Below are positions 15,501 to 20,801 of a stretch of DNA of 20,801 nucleotides, piece after piece (within the stretch, counting starts at the first letter, position 1; every line of letters begins with the position of its first letter). Source of the stretch: an uncultured archaeon. Lineage in GTDB: Archaea; Thermoproteota; Nitrososphaeria; Nitrososphaerales; CALBXV01. Where the stretch lies: assembly GCA_937890045.1 (NCBI GenBank), contig CALBXV010000641.1:1-20801 (forward strand). The letters are read 5' to 3'. Below the pieces are notes generated by a model. The model was not told the origin of the DNA, ran no database searches, and saw nothing but the letters and a program-made list of their open reading frames with translations. Both the position numbers and the translations under genes were made by a program.

Positions 15501-17110
15501 CCACGCCTTTCTTTCATTGTTGCTTTAGTTTTAGTACCTGCCTTATAACCTAACTTGTTTAATTCTTTTTTCCATAATTTCGGTAGTTCTTCTTTAACAC
15601 CTTCTACGCCTTCCTTTTTTCCACCACCTCCAAAAAGCCAAAATGCACCTTTAACTGCTTTCATAAAACCTTTACCCATTATCTCACCTATCCACATAAA
15701 CATATTTTTTACTTTATCACTTACTATCATAACCTGCGACCAGAAATCTAATTTTAAAAATTCTTTTACTGAATTATATAAAGCTTTTATTGTAGTAAAG
15801 AACCTAACTATAGCATCAGTTGCTTCGTCTAGACCAGTAGTCATAATTGCTGGTATTTTTATTTCTAAAAGTGTTTTTAAATCTTTAATATAACCTAATT
15901 TTTCAAACACTCTATGTAATGAAGCTACTACAGCTTTAACATAAAACGACATCCTGTACCCAAACTCTTTTATCATCACATTTAACTGTGCTATTTTATC
16001 TTGAAAATCTTCAATATCCTCACCACGGTCTTTTATACCTTTACCCATTCTTAAGGTTTCTTCTGTGAAAGCTAATTTCTTTTCATAATCAGTTAAAGCA
16101 TCAGCAGCAACACCTATTTTATTTGCATATTTATCATACGCAACACCTACACGTACTATAATACCCAAGTTATCCAAGATTAAACGTGATTGTCGACCTA
16201 TACCAAGTGCTATATCAGAAAATGCAGCTGAAACTTCTGTACCCATAGCTTTAGATGCATTTCTAGCTACTTCCATTAATTCAGTTAATTTGTAGGCGGG
16301 GATACCAAGTAGAACTGCTCTACTGGCTGTTTGCATGATACTATATACATCTAGTGTATCTTTACTTACTTTTTTTAGCTTTGCTAATACATCTTTTGCA
16401 ACAACTGCATGGGTTGACATTAAATTGGCAAAAGCTTTACTTTGAACTTCTATTTCAGTAGCCCTTGTAGACATCTTTACCAAAGTTTTAAGAGCCATGA
16501 CTGCAGTACCTATAAGTCCAGCACCAATTGCAAATGGAATAAAAGCTTTCTTTCCTACCTTCTTTAGCATACCAAGTGCTCCACTAGCCCCACTTATTGA
16601 TTTACGAAGCAGACCCATCTTTTTTGTTGCTTGCGTTACACTTTTCCCGGTTTCCTTTACTGCTTTATCAACACCATTAAAAGCAAATTCCATTTGCTTT
16701 CCAGCCTTAGCAGTCTTTTTTGCAGCTTTATCAAGACCTTCTGTAGACTTTTTAGTATCCTTTACTCGTTTAGAAGTTGATTTAGTTTTTTTACCTAATG
16801 AAAAAAGTTCTTTACCAAGTTGAAAAACACTTTTAATACTAGCTGATACTCTTTTATTATAACCAACAGTTGACTGACCTAAATTATCAAACCCTGTTTT
16901 TGCTCCCTTTTGGTTCTTTTGCAATGTCTGGAAATTTTTCTTCATCTTTGCAGAATATTTTCCCATTTTATTAGCATTATCACCAAAACCTTTTCCACCA
17001 ACTTTAATGCTCTTGTTTAATTTCTTAGTGGAACCTGCAGCAGCCATCATAGCCTTCATCCAGCCTTTTACATTTGCTGTTAGATTTATACCAAAAGTCT
17101 TTTTTGCCAT
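12563..17110 (-). CDS. Tail tape measure protein, 1515 residues
   Basis: Longest gene of the window, directly after the G/GT chaperones, as expected for the tape measure that sets tail length. The N-terminal 180 residues are Lys/Gly/Ser-rich and helical. A hydrophobic segment lies at about 190-207, followed by a long helical region typical of phage minor tail/tape measure proteins. Near the C-terminus DLVKFA-(R/K)-GG occurs twice and RPTLAAISEKGQREAIVPL (1439-1457) is the classic tape measure C-terminal signature. Unusual are two Cys4 motifs, CSCADKLCEC at 1099-1108 and CDCAEKICAC at 1260-1269, each followed by an amphipathic or hydrophobic glycine-rich stretch. At about 1.5 angstrom per residue it predicts a tail of roughly 220 nm. 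GAGG 8 bases before the ATG lies within the end of the GT frame. Confidence 0.92.
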   Translation of the reverse strand: MAKKTFGINLTANVKGWMKAMMAAAGSTKKLNKSIKVGGKGFGDNANKMGKYSAKMKKNFQTLQKNQKGAKTGFDNLGQSTVGYNKRVSASIKSVFQLGKELFSLGKKTKSTSKRVKDTKKSTEGLDKAAKKTAKAGKQMEFAFNGVDKAVKETGKSVTQATKKMGLLRKSISGASGALGMLKKVGKKAFIPFAIGAGLIGTAVMALKTLVKMSTRATEIEVQSKAFANLMSTHAVVAKDVLAKLKKVSKDTLDVYSIMQTASRAVLLGIPAYKLTELMEVARNASKAMGTEVSAAFSDIALGIGRQSRLILDNLGIIVRVGVAYDKYANKIGVAADALTDYEKKLAFTEETLRMGKGIKDRGEDIEDFQDKIAQLNVMIKEFGYRMSFYVKAVVASLHRVFEKLGYIKDLKTLLEIKIPAIMTTGLDEATDAIVRFFTTIKALYNSVKEFLKLDFWSQVMIVSDKVKNMFMWIGEIMGKGFMKAVKGAFWLFGGGGKKEGVEGVKEELPKLWKKELNKLGYKAGTKTKATMKERRGQKGFTDTRTLTELQSTIQKNSKNIKEWQKLISSNSKEHSKVQRGAWYRSIRLADEENAQALESMRVLDSLIAAIEKQKADIKSDSPDAKKKKIELDRIKTSLEGSILYDGSNWLERVGETVRKGTHIYQTAMGIEIPNIEKAMTADHPIKMMDLFEKKLKTVTETMDTASMTYQNQLAGIQPQVKAMVHAYETLAFNQRNAAQLSEKLREGENKSGWYKNVMSLQGEGAAERMVQRLKETIKTMEKFTGDKQKQYERELKETQRRMEIVREGAFIETLGVMPSKKFKQETNKWLMQFGRLKKAMKNHTKELGLTTEQQIIANDELLDKLREHYWSLTEEQQRFFNQFQKETNAMHQETDKLSRGMIKWADDFDNARGRIEAMGVQLAQSLADSLGNFFFKTIKGELTSLQETFQSFFDSILKEITGFAGKTIVSKVIRKFAPKLLPKEGASVEDLKAIAQKKSDEDKEIANKQYGVLKSISDTVKEAKEEDKKIVDNTTHKEGGVPVTIQGEQAKTIPELEKLKKEDYLTGIKEHRSPKVIKAISEAKEEEETDKEYKSGECSCADKLCECIKDAIGSKDGLKPKLAEGEDKEKEVKVKETEGLFTRIKSGVSSILTNIGRAVSTTVREIGKGLLWVFNKITFGLLKKKTQDESKYDGYSSLSEEKEKINAATSLGLEEGKKEPIEDVSKSLDVIKKESLKSSKRNKENEQKGILDNLKSNGCDCAEKICACIKESIGDGPGFLSKLGGGITRIVGGIGIAIGGILTGIGSAFSKVYGMIKGEKGGTVKSVVEKAPKGPNLFSKVVGFVFDSVKKLASSSKKQGTGTEGSGGANQADTGAHDEFFNQGQNVEYAAKGGIMDLVKFARGGISSLDFEADLVKFAKGGVANMAKLDSSNVITKRPTLAAISEKGQREAIVPLDKFADLIKPTTFVINALDAQSFQEYVKANKDTIASAVLDVKGSPTIGNLGGDINRRPL

Positions 17111-17113
17111 TTG

Positions 17114-17784
17114 TTATTCCTCTATTACATTAATACCCATACTTTTTATCTTATCTGTATCTGTTGCACTTACAGATTTATTAAATGATTCTTTTTTTAT
17201 ATTAGCTCCATGTAAACCAGCCTGGAGCTTAAAATCTTCTTTTCTTCTTTCAGCCATTGCAACAGTTAAAAGTTCAATCTGTGCTTTTGTATGACTAAAA
17301 ACTTGTTCAACAGTCCAACCATATTCACTACAAAGCAAATCTATTATTTCACCAAAGTTTGACTTGCCTGTTGAAATATCACCGCGTACTTGCTGAACAA
17401 ACTTCGCAAAAAAGGCACAAACACTCCCATCACATCATCAGCCGTCAATGTTTCTTCTATCTCTTTTTCGGGTTTACTTGTGAGGATAGCTACTATTTGT
17501 GTAATAGTTTGTGGTGCTTCCTGAATTAATGGTGTGATGAGTCTTACCATAGCATCAAAACCTGCATCATCACTTTCATTATCTACACTAGAAAGATTAT
17601 TAAATATTTCTATCATATTATTTTCAGTGAAAAATTTCGATACCAGTTGACATACGAATATTTCTTTACCCCAAGGTAATGGTTGTATAGTAATTTTATT
17701 ACCACTAGATAAAGTATATTCTTCTCCTATTTTTGCAAAAACTTTTACTTCTGACTCTGTGTCGTTCTTTTTCTCGTTAGACAT
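17114..17784 (-). CDS. Tail assembly chaperone GT fusion made by -1 frameshift
   Basis: The -1 frame relative to the G gene is open from about 17433 to the TAA at 17116-17114 and has no ATG upstream of its conserved-looking part. Read from the slip site it continues AKFVQQVRGDISTGKSNFGE and then IIDLLCSEYGW, VFSHTKAQIELL and so on. This resembles a T domain of lambda gpGT-like chaperones. Slippage on T-TTT-TTG (17413-17407) would add about 97 residues to the first 126 of the G protein, giving about 223. In lambda the GT form recruits the tape measure and the tube protein, and the tape measure gene follows here immediately. A TTG at 17338 could start the frame alone, but that would cut the domain and it lacks a ribosome site. 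Confidence 0.8.
17344..17784 (-). CDS. Tail assembly chaperone G-like protein
   Basis: A 146-residue protein between the major tail protein and the tape measure, the place of the gpG-like tail chaperone. I start it at ATG 17784 because a perfect AGGAGG lies 9 bases upstream. The in-frame ATG at 17805 would translate that ribosome site as Arg-Arg and lacks a site itself. It has a beta-strand opening (EYTLSSGNKITIQPLPWG) and then helices, with an acidic C-terminal part (KPEKEIEETLTADDV) before the shift site. In the lambda model, G coats the tape measure before tube polymerisation. About 130 residues and then a -1 shift is the classic design. Family placement rests on position, size and the frameshift more than on sequence. 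Confidence 0.8.
   Translation of the reverse strand: MSNEKKNDTESEVKVFAKIGEEYTLSSGNKITIQPLPWGKEIFVCQLVSKFFTENNMIEIFNNLSSVDNESDDAGFDAMVRLITPLIQEAPQTITQIVAILTSKPEKEIEETLTADDVMGVFVPFLRSLFSKYAVIFQQASQTLVK
17407..17428 (-). promoter_or_regulatory. Programmed -1 ribosomal frameshift site with internal SD-like element
   Basis: Minus-strand T-TTT-TTG at 17413-17407 is in the correct register of the G frame (CCT TTT TTG) for a simultaneous -1 slip to TTT TTT. GGGAG at 17428-17424 lies exactly 10 bases upstream, the spacing at which the internal Shine-Dalgarno of E. coli dnaX stimulates -1 shifting. The -1 frame has stops (TGA TGA) a few codons upstream of the slip site and is open downstream, which confines the shift to this short window. 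Confidence 0.8.
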
Positions 17785-17822
17785 ATTTTTGTGCCTCCTA
17801 GACATCTTTTATGTTAAATAAA

Positions 17823-18356
17823 TTAATTTATACGTCTCATCTGGAATATTGTCTTATCTGAATCTAAAGTTGCTGAAGCCCAATCAGTTGTAGAATTCAA
17901 CCCAGCAAATGCATATGGGAATTCTTGAACATCATCTCCAAAACTGGTTGTGAGCTCACCAGAACCATTAGCTTTCCAAATGTCTATCTCAATAGTAGAA
18001 CCAGCTGCCATTCTATGGACATATTTTACAGCAATTTCGCTAAAGTTCATATCACCACCAAAATCAAGTTGAGTGGCTGATGCAGCTCCTGCACCTAATG
18101 ACTTAACTAGTTGCTCAAAATTCCATTCTATGGCTGTTACAGTTAATGTAACATCTTCTGCTGTACAATAAGAAATAATAGGTTGAGCAGGGAAACCCTG
18201 ATCAATATCTAATTTTTCTCTTGTAATACTTAATTCTCCACCTCTAACAGCACCAACATCAGTTGTTGGAGTTGTACCAGCAGATGCTAAGTACAGAACA
18301 CCGGGACCTATAGAGATATTACTTGTCGTATATGATGGGACATTATAACCTGGCAT
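17823..18356 (-). CDS. Major tail tube protein
   Basis: A 177-residue beta-rich protein with low charge, many Thr, Ser, Gly and Ala, and the run GPGVLYLASAGTTPTTDVGAVRGGELSI near the start. It also has DVTLTVTAIEWNFEQLVKSLGA in the middle, a segment typical of tail tube proteins that alternate strands with one helix. It is immediately upstream of the G/GT chaperones and tape measure. Size fits a major tail protein of siphoviruses (150-250 residues). It would polymerise as hexameric rings around the tape measure. An AAGGAG ribosome site lies about 8 bases before the ATG, matching high expression. The call rests on position and composition as I do not recognise a close named homologue. Confidence 0.8.
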   Translation of the reverse strand: MPGYNVPSYTTSNISIGPGVLYLASAGTTPTTDVGAVRGGELSITREKLDIDQGFPAQPIISYCTAEDVTLTVTAIEWNFEQLVKSLGAGAASATQLDFGGDMNFSEIAVKYVHRMAAGSTIEIDIWKANGSGELTTSFGDDVQEFPYAFAGLNSTTDWASATLDSDKTIFQMRRIN

Positions 18357-18390
18357 AATTATCTCTCCTTATAAAAAAAATAAACAGTTA

Positions 18391-18591
18391 TTATTCTTCA
18401 GAATAATTAACTATATTTTGTTTACCGCAATTTCTACATAATACGGTAACTTCACCTTTACGAATATATACAAAGAGATCTTTGTATTTTATCCTTAAAA
18501 TTTCACTTCTTGAATCTGTATAGCCTAAAATCTTTTTACAATCTATACATTTCCATGCAACACATAATATCTTTTCTTCTTCCTCTTTCAT
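18391..18591 (-). CDS. Zinc-ribbon protein, Com-like, 66 residues
   Basis: CIDC at residues 15-18 and CRNCGKQN at 52-59 form two zinc knuckles. The layout CxxCxxxLG ... CxxCGxxN recalls the Com protein of phage Mu, a small zinc-binding translational activator, though the loop here is longer (33 residues against about 20). The first residues are acidic (MKEEEEK). It is wedged between the tail completion protein and the major tail protein, an unusual place for a regulator. Its ATG abuts the stop of the preceding gene (TAAATG) with AGGTG upstream, so it is coupled to that gene. It could act on translation of a structural mRNA or be a virion component; the sequence does not decide. Confidence 0.7.
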   Translation of the reverse strand: MKEEEEKILCVAWKCIDCKKILGYTDSRSEILRIKYKDLFVYIRKGEVTVLCRNCGKQNIVNYSEE

Positions 18592-18990
18592 TTATACACC
18601 TATTATTACTAAATTTAAACTTGCTACAACTATATGTAACCTATCTGTTTCATTAAATGTTTCATCAGGTGTACCATTTTCTGTTATACGCATCCTTACA
18701 TTTGCATCTGATACAACAGAAAATAATACTAAACTTCTTATTTTTTCATAGATATTCCAACATTCACTATAACTTTTAGTAGAATAACATTTTACTGATA
18801 CATTAGATTCAGCCAAATTTGGTATATTATCATCAGAATTACCACTTCCAAATGTAAAAGTAACACACGGATACATTGGATTTTTTAATGTTGCTAAATC
18901 CTGTGGATATATTTTACCCTTTATTAAATTAAACAATGTAGAATCAGATCTCAGTGTTCTCATTAATAATGTTCTACTCTCTTTTATCAT
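18592..18990 (-). CDS. Tail completion / terminator protein (DUF3168-like)
   Basis: A 132-residue protein. The phrase LRSDSTLFNLIKGKIYPQDL followed by NPMYPCVTFTF is of the type found in DUF3168 and related tail terminator (gpU-like) proteins: a helix, then GkIYp, then a strand YPcVTf. Later strands (SNVSVKCYSTKSY, LHIVVASLNLVI) complete an alpha/beta fold. Such proteins cap the tail tube before head joining. It precedes the tail tube gene by one small ORF, the usual order. I use ATG 18990; a TTG at 19002 extends the frame by four codons but would leave AGG too close. Likely first gene of the tail operon after the 80-bp gap. Confidence 0.7.
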   Translation of the reverse strand: MIKESRTLLMRTLRSDSTLFNLIKGKIYPQDLATLKNPMYPCVTFTFGSGNSDDNIPNLAESNVSVKCYSTKSYSECWNIYEKIRSLVLFSVVSDANVRMRITENGTPDETFNETDRLHIVVASLNLVIIGV

Positions 18991-19000
18991 AACTAATTTC

Positions 19001-19081
19001 AACCTAATTTATGACTAACGTATGTTACTTTATTTTACATTTATAACGTGTTTTAACTAACATTTAGCCAAAAATTAGGTT
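19001..19081. promoter_or_regulatory. Spacer with a 10-bp inverted repeat at both ends
   Basis: Between the glycosyltransferase stop and the tail completion gene, AACCTAATTT (19001-19010) and AAATTAGGTT (19072-19081) are perfect inverted copies separated by 61 bases. The interior is AT-rich with TATAAA and TAAAAT as possible -10 boxes on the minus strand, but no good -35 box at 17 bases. The right copy abuts the glycosyltransferase stop. It may be a promoter, an operator or the scar of an insertion; the sequence alone does not say. Confidence 0.4.
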
Positions 19082-19732
19082 TTATTTCTCCAAACCCAAA
19101 TTTTTTATATCAAAACGATCTTGTATTAATTTAATTTTTTCATCATGGTCTTTCCATGATTCTTCAGATATTTCACCTCTTTGAGAAATATGATCACAAT
19201 TATTAGGTGACATCTTAAATCTATAACCTTTTTCTCTCATCTGTAATTGTACCCATGTTTCATCGTGCCAAGAACGCCAGTTAATATCTGGTAATATACC
19301 TTCAGGAATATTTCTATGCATCCAACAATAACCAGTAAGAACATCTACATAATTACCTTGTAAACCACTACGTTTATTGTAGTTACTCAAATCTTCATAT
19401 ACATAGTGTCCACAAGGTCCTACTCCTGCTATATTACTATCTTCTTGTATTATATTTAATAGTATTTCATCCCAACCTGGATATACTATTACATCATCAT
19501 CTATACATGCTATATAATCATATTTAGCTACTAACTTACCGTAATTCCTTGAATATGTCCACTCATTATTTTTTAATCCTATATATTTATCTACATAATC
19601 ATCATAACTTCTTTTATAATTATTAGCATTATCTACTAAAATTACTTCATTAATATTATTGGTATTCTTTTTTACTGCATCTAAACAAGTTGATACATCA
19701 CGGTTGTATGTTAATATATTTATACTTATCAT
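19082..19732 (-). CDS. Family 2 glycosyltransferase (GT-A fold)
   Basis: A 216-residue GT2-like enzyme from ATG 19732. SINILTYNRD at 3-12 is the nucleotide-binding first strand, VILVDNANN at 30-38 the second, and YIACIDDDVIVYPGWDE (73-89) contains the DxD (Asp78-Asp80) that holds the metal and sugar nucleotide. WHDETWVQLQMREKGY later is a typical catalytic-base region (E/D-D-x-x-x of GT2). There is no membrane segment, so it acts in the cytoplasm. An in-frame GTG further upstream would translate the tandem repeats and is rejected. It lies inside the structural gene region yet is not structural. It might glycosylate a virion protein, DNA, or a host surface precursor. Confidence 0.88.
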   Translation of the reverse strand: MISINILTYNRDVSTCLDAVKKNTNNINEVILVDNANNYKRSYDDYVDKYIGLKNNEWTYSRNYGKLVAKYDYIACIDDDVIVYPGWDEILLNIIQEDSNIAGVGPCGHYVYEDLSNYNKRSGLQGNYVDVLTGYCWMHRNIPEGILPDINWRSWHDETWVQLQMREKGYRFKMSPNNCDHISQRGEISEESWKDHDEKIKLIQDRFDIKNLGLEK

Positions 19733-19744
19733 AATAGAACTTTG

Positions 19745-19809
19745 GCACAGATATTTTGCACAGATATTTTGCACAGATATTTTGCACAGATATTTTGCAC
19801 AGATATTTT
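19745..19809 (-). repeat. Five tandem copies of the 13-bp repeat AAAATATCTGTGC
   Basis: Five perfect, uninterrupted copies fill 19809-19745 on the minus strand. The stop codon of the membrane protein gene overlaps the first copy and the glycosyltransferase start follows 13 bases after the last. The first copy, with the preceding coding bases, forms a perfect palindrome (8-bp arms, 3-base centre, 19799-19817), so a small hairpin can form there. The same 13-mer is present twice at 10435-10460 and once at 967-979. Confidence 0.95.
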
Positions 19810-20482
19810 ATATCTGTTGCCCTATTAAACAAAATTCTCCATCTGTATCAACTTTATATATTAATATTTTATCAAGATCATACATATTTACTTCTTTATT
19901 ACCTGTATATGTATTCCAATCCATAGATATAGCTATTAATATCCATCTTAATTTCTCTATATCTCTTAAACAATGTTCTCTACATATGCTAGTATAACAC
20001 TCAAGAACAGGTTCTGTATCTTCAGGATTATTACATTCAAATTCAAATTTTAAATTCTTTGAAACTATATAATCATTAAATATCTTAACTACTTTTTTTA
20101 CATCTTCTGCTGTATTACATTTCTGTTTTTCTATTTCAGTAATGAAATAGTGTTTAGCTTGTTCTTCACTATGAACCTTATTAAAATAGCTCATAACTCC
20201 AAAAGTTATACCAACAATAGTTGCAATTATTAAAACACTTTTAACAATATCAGATATTTCTATTTTACCCCTTCTTGATTGTAATTTATGTAACATAGAT
20301 AATATCTTATCTATTTTACTGTTTTGTTCCTTAATATGACCAGATTCAACACAAGTCATTGAATGTTCTAATAACTTATCATATTTTTGATTACCCTCTT
20401 TCTCATGCCTTTCAAAATCAGTTTTTAAATTTTTAAGAGTTTCATCTGTACGAATTACAATATCTCTTATATCTTCTTCCAT
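19808..20482 (-). CDS. Single-span membrane protein with N-terminal coiled coil
   Basis: About 224 residues from ATG 20482 (AAAGGA 8 bases upstream; an ATG at 20488 is too close to it). In numbering from 20488, residues 4-70 are charged helical repeats likely to form a coiled coil. SRRGK at 71-75 is a basic cluster. Residues 81-101 form one transmembrane helix, and the rest is a soluble domain with several cysteines. The positive-inside rule puts the N-terminus in the cytoplasm. The layout recalls XhlA/DUF1515-type phage membrane proteins that accompany holins, but those lack the 120-residue C-terminal domain, so the role is open (lysis accessory, entry exclusion, or tail-related membrane factor). 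Its stop lies in the first copy of the tandem repeats. Confidence 0.65.
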   Translation of the reverse strand: MEEDIRDIVIRTDETLKNLKTDFERHEKEGNQKYDKLLEHSMTCVESGHIKEQNSKIDKILSMLHKLQSRRGKIEISDIVKSVLIIATIVGITFGVMSYFNKVHSEEQAKHYFITEIEKQKCNTAEDVKKVVKIFNDYIVSKNLKFEFECNNPEDTEPVLECYTSICREHCLRDIEKLRWILIAISMDWNTYTGNKEVNMYDLDKILIYKVDTDGEFCLIGQQI

Positions 20483-20561
20483 TACCATTTTCCTTTGTTA
20501 TTAAAATTTTGGCTATGATAACAGAAAATATCAAGCCTATAAAAAAATTACAATTATTCTT

Positions 20562-20801
20562 CTATTGTAACTCTGTCAATTCCCAATTCTGATTGTCCTC
20601 ATTCCATCTATACATTTTATCATCGTCTGGATATGGTATTGGTGATTCCCACAGGCAGGTATCTTCATTTAGTGACCACGACGGGTATGGTTGTGAAGTG
20701 TAAAAAGCATCTCTATCACTATCGTATGTAAAACCAACTCCTGCATAATTCTTTCTCAAAGCAATGCCACCGTCAGGTTCATTACTATTAGGAGCATAAT
20801 G
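20562..20801 (-). CDS. Partial Trp/Tyr/Asp-rich phage protein, continues past the right edge
   Basis: The frame is open to the last base of the window; 79 residues are visible. The TTG at 20759 is an internal Leu, not a start, because upstream codons read HYAPNSNEPDGGIALRKNYA without a stop. The C-terminal part has TYDSDRDAFYTSQPYPSW, then LNEDTCLWESP, PYPDD and WNEDNQNWELTELQ. This is a short aromatic-acidic repeat I associate with proteins of marine cyanophages and related viruses, often near structural genes and of unknown function. Likely a small virion-associated or internal structural protein. The N-terminal part is missing, so length and domain order cannot be given. Confidence 0.7.
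   Translation of the reverse strand, partial: HYAPNSNEPDGGIALRKNYAGVGFTYDSDRDAFYTSQPYPSWSLNEDTCLWESPIPYPDDDKMYRWNEDNQNWELTELQ

Noticed and set aside
13623..17294. Plus-strand open frames antisense to the tape measure and chaperone genes (for example 15120-15548, 16497-16823)
   Set aside because: They mirror a long Lys/Glu-rich gene on the other strand, have low-complexity Phe/Ser/Leu composition and no ribosome sites or motifs.
17114..17338. Independent 74-residue gene from the TTG at 17338
   Set aside because: The frame is open and protein-like for 24 more codons upstream to the slippery site, with no ATG and no ribosome site; the frameshift fusion explains it better.
19003..19081. A sigma70 promoter in the 80-bp gap before the tail completion gene
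   Set aside because: TATAAA and TAAAAT occur but no acceptable -35 hexamer at 16-18 bases; listed only as a spacer of unknown role.
19733..19774. N-terminal extension of the glycosyltransferase from a GTG at 19774
   Set aside because: The extra residues (MQNICAKYLCQ...) are only a translation of the 13-bp repeats; the conserved GT2 strand begins directly after the ATG at 19732.
19745..19809. CRISPR array
   Set aside because: The five 13-bp units are directly head to tail with no spacers and no cas genes nearby.
19659..19997. Plus-strand frame across the 13-bp repeats
   Set aside because: It includes the repeat translated as LHRYFAQIF-type units and lies opposite two supported genes.
20489..20561. 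A hydrophobic frame (possible membrane peptide, TTG start) upstream of the membrane protein gene
   Set aside because: Only about 13 hydrophobic residues, no ATG, no ribosome site, and it overlaps the start of the supported gene in another frame.

Overview
The window is part of an AT-rich tailed-phage genome. Every gene I can support lies on the minus strand, so genes read from high to low coordinates. No terminase, portal, capsid, integrase, polymerase or tRNA gene is present; the head genes probably lie beyond the right edge. The tail genes are a major tail protein, a frameshifted G/GT chaperone, a 1515-residue tape measure, and a DUF2460-like / DUF2163 / NlpC-P60 / host-specificity tip set. 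I see no sheath or baseplate genes. This points to a siphovirus-like phage with a long flexible tail. The tip module is of the kind shared by alphaproteobacterial phages and gene transfer agents. The fibre C-terminus and the Trp/Tyr/Asp-rich protein at the right edge resemble proteins I associate with marine phages. Host and lifestyle cannot be read from this piece.

Layout in the direction of transcription: (1) 20801-19808, the end of a structural-type protein and a single-span membrane protein; (2) 19809-19003, five tandem 13-bp repeats, a family 2 glycosyltransferase and an 80-bp gap with an inverted repeat; (3) 18990-5441, the tail morphogenesis operon, running from tail completion protein through zinc-ribbon protein, major tail protein, G/GT chaperones, tape measure, small beta-domain protein, minor tail proteins, peptidase and tip protein to the receptor-binding fibre; (4) 5440-5382, a hairpin with a T-tract (likely terminator) whose 3' arm and T-tract are also the -35 box and spacer of a perfect TTGACA-N17-TATAAT promoter; (5) 5341-1, a compact accessory operon.

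The accessory operon is the unusual part. It encodes a radical SAM enzyme with an atypical CX3CX4C cluster motif, a small Cys4 protein, an acetolactate-synthase-like thiamine diphosphate enzyme, a GT9-like glycosyltransferase, a SEC-C protein, a 59-residue zinc-ribbon protein, a canonical radical SAM/SPASM enzyme, and perhaps the start of another Cys-rich protein at the left edge. The genes are overlapping or nearly so and share one strong promoter, which suggests one pathway. A sugar or glycan modification route, or modification of one of the small Cys-rich proteins, would fit; neither is proven.

Three further structures stand out. Two tandem 8-codon mini-ORFs chained by ATGA overlaps lead into the last radical SAM gene. 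The 13-mer AAAATATCTGTGC recurs at three distant gene junctions. The tape measure carries a duplicated CxCx4CxC module. No gene-free stretch exceeds 300 bases; the longest gaps are about 100 bp (5342-5440) and 80-90 bp (19003-19081).
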